DNA from: Bacteroidales bacterium
Lineage (GTDB): Bacteria > Bacteroidota > Bacteroidia > Bacteroidales > JALTDM01
NCBI GenBank assembly: GCA_027073875.1
Contig: JALTEO010000037.1
Span: 1-12,593, forward strand
DNA length: 12,593 nucleotides
Direction of reading: 5' to 3'
The position numbers and the translations under genes are program-made. Each line of letters begins with the position of its first letter. The first letter of the stretch is position 1. Shown here piece by piece: positions 6,682 to 12,593 of the stretch. Below the pieces are notes generated by a model. It was given only the letters and a program-made list of their open reading frames with translations, was not told the origin of the DNA and did not search any database.

Positions 6682-6868
6682 GTCATCCTAAACTTGTTTC
6701 TACATCACTCAACTCGTTATCCTAAACTCGTTTCTCCGAAGGAGTCTCCCAAAGGGATTCCTTCGGAGCTTTGGACAGGATTTAGAAAAAGATTCCGAAA
6801 CAAGTTCGGAATGACCAAAGAGGACAGACAAGTTTGGAATGACGAAAGAGTAGGGAAGTTTGGGATGG
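6682..6868. repeat. Mosaic palindromic repeat built on an approximately 19-base unit
   Basis: Units related to GTCATCCTAAACTTGTTTC occur twice forward (6682-6700; 6716-6734, 17 of 19 identical). They also occur in reverse at 6797-6815 (GAAACAAGTTCGGAATGAC), 6826-6843 (AGACAAGTTTGGAATGAC) and, partially, at 6856-6867 (AAGTTTGGGATG). Between the forward and reverse sets is a strong hairpin, CTCCGAAGGA (6734-6743) with TCCTTCGGAG (6759-6768), continued inward by CTCCC/GGGA(T) around AAA. This resembles the dispersed intergenic palindromes common in Bacteroidota genomes. It occupies most of the 334-base gap between recQ and the tRNA gene. The only other thing I see in that gap is the tRNA promoter. 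It encodes no credible protein. Confidence 0.75.
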
Positions 6869-6904
6869 AAATTTCCATAATTTTTTTAAAATTTCTTTAT
6901 TTTT

Positions 6905-6934
6905 TTTGTGTAATTAAAATTAATTGTATTTTTG
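6905..6934 (+). promoter_or_regulatory. Promoter of the tRNA-Phe gene
   Basis: TTTG at 6905-6908 and TATTTTTG at 6927-6934, spaced by 18 bases, match the Bacteroidota -33/-7 elements. The -7 box ends 16 bases before the mature tRNA 5' end, which would leave a short 5' leader for RNase P. Confidence 0.6.
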
Positions 6935-6950
6935 CACCCCTAAATTTGTT

Positions 6951-7023
<73 letters not shown>

Positions 7024-7028
7024 CACCC

Positions 7029-7066
7029 AAAGAGAGAGAAAATCTTGATTTTCTCTCTCTTTTTTT
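7029..7066 (+). terminator. Intrinsic terminator of the tRNA-Phe gene
   Basis: A perfect 15-base-pair stem (7029-7043 with 7048-7062), made of GA repeats on one arm and CT repeats on the other, closes a CTTG tetraloop. It runs into seven T (7060-7066). It begins six bases after the tRNA and insulates it from purL. Confidence 0.9.
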
Positions 7067-7108
7067 ATTCCATATTTTAAACCCACCTTTTATTTCAATT
7101 ATTTCAAT

Positions 7109-7116
7109 TACATTTG
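7109..7116 (+). promoter_or_regulatory. Candidate -7 box of the purL operon
   Basis: TACATTTG matches TAnnTTTG exactly and lies 22 bases before the purL start, downstream of the tRNA terminator. No good -33 TTTG is seen at the expected distance. I see no purine riboswitch in the short leader. Confidence 0.5.
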
Positions 7117-7138
7117 TTACAAATTTTTAGTTTAGTTT

Positions 7139-9367
7139 ATGGTAAAAAGTAAATCGTTGGATGCTGCCCTGCAATTGGGTTTGCTTAAAGAAGAATACGA
7201 CAAAATAGTAGAAATCCTCGGGAGAGAACCAAATTTTACGGAAGTAAGCATTTTTTCGGTCATGTGGTCGGAACATGCATCGTATAAAAATTCTATTTAT
7301 TGGCTCAAACAACTACCACGCAAAGGCAACCATCTTTTGGCGGAAGCCGGTGAGGAGAATGCCGGACTGGTTGATTTGGGTAACGGATTGGCTTGTGCTT
7401 TTAAGATTGAATCCCACAATCACCCTTCGGCAGTAGAACCATATCAGGGTGCTGCTACAGGAGTTGGTGGTATCAATCGCGACATTTTTACAATGGGAGC
7501 CCGTCCTATTGCTCAACTCAACTCGCTACGGTTCGGTAAATTAGAAAACAAAAAGACGAAATGGTTACTTAACGGTGTGGTAAAAGGTATTGGTGATTAT
7601 GGCAATTCTTTTGGCGTGCCTGTTGTTGGTGGCGAAGTATATTTTGATGAAACATATCAGGAAAATCCACTGGTTAATGCTATGTCTGTGGGTATTGTAA
7701 ATCCTAAAAATGTTATCAGTGCCATATCCAAAGGCAAAGGGAATCCTATTTATATTGTCGGCTCACGGACAGGAAAAGATGGCATTCACGGAGCCACTTT
7801 TGCTTCGGCTGATTTAAGCGAAAACTCACACGAAGATTTGCCGGCTGTTCAGGTGGGCGACCCGTTTCAAGAAAAATTATTGATGGAAGCTACTTTGGAA
7901 TTATCTAAAACCGATGCCATTGTAGGTATGCAAGATATGGGTGCTGCCGGGATTATTTGTTCCACTTCGGAAATGTCGGAAAAAGGTAACCACGGTATGC
8001 GAATTTATTTAGATAAAGTTCCGCTGCGGCAGGAAAATATGGAAGCATGGGAAATTCTTCTGTCCGAATCGCAAGAGCGAATGTTACTTGTTGCCGAAAA
8101 AGGCAAAGAAAAGATAGTAGAAGATATTTTTGACAAATGGGATTTACAATCAACCATCATTGGTGAAGTCATTGAAGAAGACATACTTGAATTTTATATG
8201 CACGATGATTTGGTAGCCAAAGTACCTGCCTCGGTACTCGTATTGGGTGGTGGTGCTCCTGTTTATCAACGCCCTTACAAAGAACCGGCTTACTTGCAGA
8301 AAATTAATTCTTACAATATAGATGATATTCCCGAACCTGAAGATATAAAGGCGTTGGCGATGAAAATTACAAGGTTGCCGTCAATTGCTTCCAAAAATTA
8401 CATTATTGAGCAATACGATACGATGGTTGGAACAGCCAATATGACAACCAATTTTCCTACGGATGCAGGTATTGTAAATCTTAAAAATTCTGAGAAAGCT
8501 TTAGCAATAACGACAGATTGTAATTCTAATTATGTGTTTGCCAACCCGGATAAAGGAACACAGATTGCCGTAGCCGAAGCTGCCAGAAATATTGTTTGTT
8601 CCGGTGGAAAACCTATTGCCATCAGCAATTGTCTTAATTTTGGCAATCCTTACAATCAGGAAGTATTTTGGCAATTTGTCGGCACCATCAAAGGGATGAG
8701 CACTGCTTGCAAAAAATTTGAAACACCTGTTACCGGTGGCAATGTTAGCTTTTACAATCAGACAACCAACGGTGATGAGACAACACCTATAAAACCAACA
8801 CCCGTAATCGGTATGTTGGGTATTTTAGAGGATAAAAACCTGCAAACAACCCTTTCGTTTAAGAACAAAGGTGATTTAATTTTCCTCATTGGAAAATCAC
8901 GAAACGATATTTCACAATCGGAATATTTACGCAATATTGTTGGCATAGAATATTCACCGGCACCGTATTTTGATTTGGAAGAAGAGCATAAAATTCAAAA
9001 TGCTGTTTACGAGTTGATTCGTCATAATTTAATATGCTCTGCCCACGATGTGTCTGAAGGTGGTTTGTGGATAGCACTTTTGGAGTCTTCATTTAAAAAC
9101 AAATTGGGATTTGATATTACAACTGATGCCGAAGTACGGGAAGATGCCTTCTTATTTGGTGAATCGCAAAGCCGAATAATCGTGAGTGTGCGTTCATCAA
9201 AACAAGATCGTTTTGTCGATTTACTGCAACAAATGAAAGTACCATTCTCAGTTGTCGGACATGTAACCAAAGGCGAGATTCGTGTAGATGATATCTCGTT
9301 CGGATATGTTACTGATTTACAAAAGATTTATGATAATTCCATTGAAGAGATATTAGAAAAAGATTAG
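7139..9367 (+). CDS. purL: Phosphoribosylformylglycinamidine synthase, small-type PurL subunit
   Basis: This protein makes FGAM from FGAR, ATP and ammonia in the fourth step of de novo purine synthesis. Its 742 residues correspond to the small PurL of the PurL/PurQ/PurS type, not the roughly 1200-1300-residue single-chain enzyme with a fused glutaminase. Visible signatures include SVMWSEHASYK (40-50; many relatives have EHCSYK, so C is replaced by A at 47), SHNHPSAVEPYQGAATGVGG (92-111), VPVVGGEVYF (160-169), VQVGDPFQEKLLMEA (237-251), YDTMVGT (426-432), SNCLNFGNP (496-504), PVTGGNVSFYN (530-540) and SAHDVSEGGL (634-643). Both AIRS-like halves are therefore intact. It needs PurS and a PurQ glutaminase, neither of which is in this window. 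It heads a probable operon, with murF/alr following after 19 bases. Confidence 0.95.
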   Translation: MVKSKSLDAALQLGLLKEEYDKIVEILGREPNFTEVSIFSVMWSEHASYKNSIYWLKQLPRKGNHLLAEAGEENAGLVDLGNGLACAFKIESHNHPSAVEPYQGAATGVGGINRDIFTMGARPIAQLNSLRFGKLENKKTKWLLNGVVKGIGDYGNSFGVPVVGGEVYFDETYQENPLVNAMSVGIVNPKNVISAISKGKGNPIYIVGSRTGKDGIHGATFASADLSENSHEDLPAVQVGDPFQEKLLMEATLELSKTDAIVGMQDMGAAGIICSTSEMSEKGNHGMRIYLDKVPLRQENMEAWEILLSESQERMLLVAEKGKEKIVEDIFDKWDLQSTIIGEVIEEDILEFYMHDDLVAKVPASVLVLGGGAPVYQRPYKEPAYLQKINSYNIDDIPEPEDIKALAMKITRLPSIASKNYIIEQYDTMVGTANMTTNFPTDAGIVNLKNSEKALAITTDCNSNYVFANPDKGTQIAVAEAARNIVCSGGKPIAISNCLNFGNPYNQEVFWQFVGTIKGMSTACKKFETPVTGGNVSFYNQTTNGDETTPIKPTPVIGMLGILEDKNLQTTLSFKNKGDLIFLIGKSRNDISQSEYLRNIVGIEYSPAPYFDLEEEHKIQNAVYELIRHNLICSAHDVSEGGLWIALLESSFKNKLGFDITTDAEVREDAFLFGESQSRIIVSVRSSKQDRFVDLLQQMKVPFSVVGHVTKGEIRVDDISFGYVTDLQKIYDNSIEEILEKD

Positions 9368-9386
9368 TATAACCTTAACTTAATAT

Positions 9387-11846
9387 ATGAATTATCGTCT
9401 TACAGATATTGCTAAAATTGTAAATGGTCAAGTCCATGGCAAAGGAACTGAAGAGATAAGTTTCGTTGCTGTTGACAGTCGCATTTTCTCACCTTCGAGA
9501 AAAGGTCTTTTTGTTGCCATTAAAGGAAAACATCACGACGGACATGACTATATTCAGGAAATGCTCAGAAAACAGATTTCCTGTTTTATGGTCAGTAAAT
9601 TACCAACACAGTTGCTGGGACATGGTGGCAATTTTATTGTGGTTAAAGATACGCTGGCGGCATTACAAAAATGGGCAGCTTACCATCGCGAACAATTTAA
9701 ATATCCTGTTATCGGTATTACCGGAAGTAACGGAAAAACTATTGTAAAAGAATGGATTTTTCAAATGTTGAAAGACGACTATTTTATTGTTCGCAGTCCT
9801 AAAAGTTATAATTCTCAGGTCGGTGTTCCTTTATCGGTTTTGCTGATGGAAGAAAAGCATAATATGGCAATTTTTGAGGCAGGTATCTCACTCGAAGGCG
9901 AAATGATAAAACTCCAAAAGATTATAGACCCAACAATTGGTATTTTTACAAATATCGGTGATGCACATCAAGAAAATTTTAGTTCACTAAAACAAAAACT
10001 GGAAGAGAAATTAAAACTTTTTTTTAATACAGAAACTATCATTTACTCTAAGGATAATCAGATGGTTGACTCCATGCTGAATTCTACAAAAATATTTGAA
10101 AACAAACAACTTATCAGCTGGTCAAAAAAGTATCCTGCGGATTTTTCCATAGAACGAATCACAAAAAAAACAACTTCAACAGATATTGTTGGAACCTATA
10201 AAGATACGCAATACCGTTTTTCTATTCCTTTTGTCGATGAAGCATCATTGGAAAATGCCTTTCATTTGATTCTTTTCCTTCTATATTTGGATTTTGATGC
10301 TGCAACAATTAATGAACGGCTGAAAACACTTTTCCCTGTTGCTATGCGGCTGGAAATGAAAAAAGCTATCAATAGCAGCACCATTATTAACGACACTTAT
10401 AATTCAGACATCAATTCTTTGAGCATTGCCTTGGATTTTCTGACACTGCAACACCATCATCAAAAAAAGACACTGATTTTATCGGATATTCTTCAAAGTG
10501 GAAAAGAAGAATTCACCTTGTATCAAGAAGTTTCACGACTTCTCAAACAGAAAAATATTGACCGTATTATTGGTGTCGGGGAGAAAATCTCGCAGTTCAG
10601 TGATTTTTTTATGATAGAAAAGGATTTTTTTGAAACCACTGAAGATTTGTTGAAATCACTTCCTAAACTCAAATTCTTTAACGAAGCTATTCTTATCAAA
10701 GGTGCCAGACCATTTGCTTTTGAACGCATCAGCAGGGCATTGCAGAAAAAATCACACCAAACAACCCTTCATATTAATCTAAATGCCATTGAGCATAATC
10801 TAAACTTTTTCCGCTCCAAACTTAATCCTGAAACCAAACTAATGGTGATGGTCAAGGCATTTTCGTATGGCAACGGCAGTTCTGAAATTGCTAATATGTT
10901 ACAGTATCAGAAAGTTGATTACCTCGGTGTTGCTTTTGCTGACGAAGGTATTGTATTACGAAATGCCGGTATTTATTTGCCTATTATGGTGCTAAACCCT
11001 GAGCCAATGGGTTTTGACCAATTGGTTGAATACCGATTGGAACCTGAAATTTCGTCTTTCGATATTTTTAATAGATTCTATCAAGTGCTTCTTCGGGAAC
11101 GAATTAACTCTTATCCTATTCATATTAAGATAAATACGGGTATGAACCGTTTGGGGTTTAATCCTTCGGAGATTGATCAACTATTAGCTTTATTAAAGAA
11201 TAAACCGGAGATAGTTGTTCGTTCTGTTTTTTCACATTTGGCATCTTCCGACGACCCTGATGATGATGAATTTACACGATATCAAATAAAAGTCTTTGAT
11301 GAAATAAGTTTACGGATTCAGGAACAAATAGGTCATCCCGTTATTCGACATATTTTGAATTCTAACGGGATTCTCCGCTTTAACGATAGTCAATTCGATA
11401 TGGTTCGACTTGGTATCGGGCTCTATGGATTTACCGCCACGGAACAAGATAAACTGATAAATGTCGGTACACTGAAAACAACTATTTCCCAAATCAAGAC
11501 AGTAAACCCGCCACAAACTATCGGCTATAACCGTAAAGGCAAGATTGAAGAAACCACACAGGTAGCAATTATTCCTATCGGCTATGCACACGGACTAAAC
11601 AGAAGATTGGGCAACGGCATAGGAAAAGTATTGATAAAAGGACAACTTGTATCTACTATTGGTAATATCAATATGGATATGACAGCAATTAATGTTACGG
11701 GGTTAGATGTTAAAATTGGTGATGAAGTCATTATTTTTGACGAAAATTATACCGTAGAAGATATTGCCAAATCTATAGACACTATCCCATACGAGATATT
11801 AACTGCTATTTCGCCGCGAGTCAAACGAATTTATTACCATGAATAA
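9387..11846 (+). CDS. murF/alr: Bifunctional MurF-like ligase / alanine racemase fusion
   Basis: This is an 819-residue cytoplasmic fusion. The N-terminal half (about 1-455) is MurF-like, adding D-Ala-D-Ala to UDP-MurNAc-tripeptide: LFVAIKG and DGHDYI (41-56), P-loop GITGSNGKT (110-118), YNSQVGVPLSVL (141-152), FEAGISLEGEM (163-173), TNIGDAHQENF (188-198), NDTYNSD (335-341) and KGARPFAFE (438-446). The C-terminal half (about 458-819) is a PLP alanine racemase that makes D-alanine. It has the PLP lysine K490 in VKAFSYGNG, the probable second catalytic residue Y714 in GYNRKG, and also MVRLGIGLYG (672-681), IPIGYAHGLNRR (729-740) and INMDMTAINV (761-770). The fusion is well known in Bacteroidota. 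The residue after GKT is I, where many MurF proteins have T or S, so the ligase half may have altered activity. It overlaps the glycosyltransferase start by eight bases. Confidence 0.95.
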   Translation: MNYRLTDIAKIVNGQVHGKGTEEISFVAVDSRIFSPSRKGLFVAIKGKHHDGHDYIQEMLRKQISCFMVSKLPTQLLGHGGNFIVVKDTLAALQKWAAYHREQFKYPVIGITGSNGKTIVKEWIFQMLKDDYFIVRSPKSYNSQVGVPLSVLLMEEKHNMAIFEAGISLEGEMIKLQKIIDPTIGIFTNIGDAHQENFSSLKQKLEEKLKLFFNTETIIYSKDNQMVDSMLNSTKIFENKQLISWSKKYPADFSIERITKKTTSTDIVGTYKDTQYRFSIPFVDEASLENAFHLILFLLYLDFDAATINERLKTLFPVAMRLEMKKAINSSTIINDTYNSDINSLSIALDFLTLQHHHQKKTLILSDILQSGKEEFTLYQEVSRLLKQKNIDRIIGVGEKISQFSDFFMIEKDFFETTEDLLKSLPKLKFFNEAILIKGARPFAFERISRALQKKSHQTTLHINLNAIEHNLNFFRSKLNPETKLMVMVKAFSYGNGSSEIANMLQYQKVDYLGVAFADEGIVLRNAGIYLPIMVLNPEPMGFDQLVEYRLEPEISSFDIFNRFYQVLLRERINSYPIHIKINTGMNRLGFNPSEIDQLLALLKNKPEIVVRSVFSHLASSDDPDDDEFTRYQIKVFDEISLRIQEQIGHPVIRHILNSNGILRFNDSQFDMVRLGIGLYGFTATEQDKLINVGTLKTTISQIKTVNPPQTIGYNRKGKIEETTQVAIIPIGYAHGLNRRLGNGIGKVLIKGQLVSTIGNINMDMTAINVTGLDVKIGDEVIIFDENYTVEDIAKSIDTIPYEILTAISPRVKRIYYHE

Positions 11847-12593
11847 ACTCAGTGTTGTCATCATTACTTTCAACGAAGAGAAAAACATTGAGCGATGCCT
11901 GAATTCTGTTTCATCTGTTGCCGATGAAATTGTTGTGGTTGATTCTTATTCTACGGACAAAACAAAAAATATTTGCCGGCAATTTCCTGTCCGTTTTATT
12001 GAACATGCTTTCGAAGGTCATATTGAACAAAAAAACTGGGCACGGATGCAGGCAACTTACAATCTGGTATTGTCATTAGATGCCGACGAAGCGTTGGACG
12101 AAACACTTGCCTTGTCTATTACGAAAGTTAAGCAAAGTGTTGATGCCGATGGATATACGATGAACAGATTAACCAATTATTGTGGGAAATGGATAAAACA
12201 CAGCGGTTGGTATCCGGATAAAAAATTGAGGTTGTGGTTTAACGACAAGGGGAAATGGACGGGACTTAACCCGCATGATAAATTCGAAATGGTCCCGGAT
12301 GCTGTAATTAAGCACTTGAAGGGAGATATTTTGCATTACAGTTATTATACGCTGGAAGACCATTACCGGCAAATAGAAAAGTTTACAACTATTTTGGCTA
12401 ATTCTATGTATGAACGAAAAATAAAAAGTTCGAAATTTAAAATTATATACAAGTCAGCTTTTAAGTTTTTTCGTGACTACATATTAAAACTTGGTTTTCT
12501 CGATGGCAAAGCTGGTTGGTTAATTGCTAAAAATTCAGCTTACGCTACTTTTCTGAAATATACAAAGTTAAAAAAATTGTGGAAGAACAAATA
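11839..12593 (+). CDS. Family 2 glycosyltransferase, WaaE-like
   Basis: The start codon lies in the last eight bases of murF/alr (ATGAATAA), implying translational coupling. The 251 visible codons begin with the GT-A core signature (LSVVIITFNEEKNIERCLNS), then VVVDSYSTDKT (32-42), HIEQKNWA (61-68) and the nucleotide-sugar/metal site SLDADEA (79-85). They continue with the WaaE-type region NRLTNYCGKWIKHSGWYPD (109-127) and RLWF (131-134), NPHDK (144-148) and a basic C-terminal segment (about 200-251) with KFFRDYILKLGFLDG. The window ends with TA of the next codon. Since 251 residues is about the usual length, this is probably the first two bases of the stop codon. WaaE-type enzymes add a sugar to lipopolysaccharide inner core at the cytoplasmic membrane face; donor and acceptor here are unknown. 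Confidence 0.9.
   Translation, partial: MNKLSVVIITFNEEKNIERCLNSVSSVADEIVVVDSYSTDKTKNICRQFPVRFIEHAFEGHIEQKNWARMQATYNLVLSLDADEALDETLALSITKVKQSVDADGYTMNRLTNYCGKWIKHSGWYPDKKLRLWFNDKGKWTGLNPHDKFEMVPDAVIKHLKGDILHYSYYTLEDHYRQIEKFTTILANSMYERKIKSSKFKIIYKSAFKFFRDYILKLGFLDGKAGWLIAKNSAYATFLKYTKLKKLWKNK

Noticed and set aside
6682..6868. Possible CRISPR array from the repeated 19-base units
   Set aside because: The units change orientation, vary in sequence and are not evenly spaced. There are no uniform spacers and no cas genes in the window.
9466..9747. 93-codon plus-strand frame within murF/alr
   Set aside because: It is an alternative frame lying entirely inside the well-supported MurF domain, with no independent signal.
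11310..11591. 93-codon minus-strand frame within the racemase domain
   Set aside because: It is antisense to conserved alanine racemase motifs, with no recognisable protein features.

Overview
The window looks like a chromosomal segment of a member of the phylum Bacteroidota, AT-rich and housekeeping in character. Several independent signs point there. There is a fused MurF-alanine racemase gene, a TPR/PD40-propeller/OmpA periplasmic protein like the type IX secretion component PorE, a RecQ with its zinc cysteines near the C-terminus, and a membrane-anchored LytTR regulator. Promoter-like TAnnTTTG boxes lie upstream of most transcription units, and the start codons lack Shine-Dalgarno motifs. 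I cannot name an order or genus from this sequence alone.

Layout, left to right. Bases 1-655 (minus strand) hold the N-terminal 218 codons of a four-helix membrane protein entering a LytTR DNA-binding domain; its 3' end is outside the window. A 314-base divergent gap (656-969) carries an inverted-repeat element. It is followed by the 685-residue TPR/PD40/OmpA gene (970-3027). A good promoter then drives a cassette of three small multi-spanning membrane proteins (3212-4469). The first two are tandem DUF5684-like paralogues separated by a terminator, and the third overlaps the second. A 68-base double-hairpin repeat separates the cassette from recQ (4709-6616). The 334-base gap after recQ holds a mosaic palindromic repeat and the promoter of a tRNA-Phe(GAA) gene (6951-7023), which has its own terminator. 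The rightmost unit is purL (7139-9367), murF/alr (9387-11846) and a WaaE-like family 2 glycosyltransferase (11839 to the window end). These are closely spaced or overlapping on the plus strand and probably form one operon.

Functionally, the right-hand operon links purine synthesis (FGAM synthase) to peptidoglycan precursor supply (D-alanine production and D-Ala-D-Ala ligation) and to cell-surface polysaccharide assembly. The left half is envelope biology: a PG-binding periplasmic protein and small membrane proteins of unknown role. I found no convincing defence system, CRISPR array, phage or insertion sequence. The most interesting unexplained items are the DUF5684 cassette with its internal terminator and the three different palindromic repeats occupying the three large intergenic gaps left of purL.
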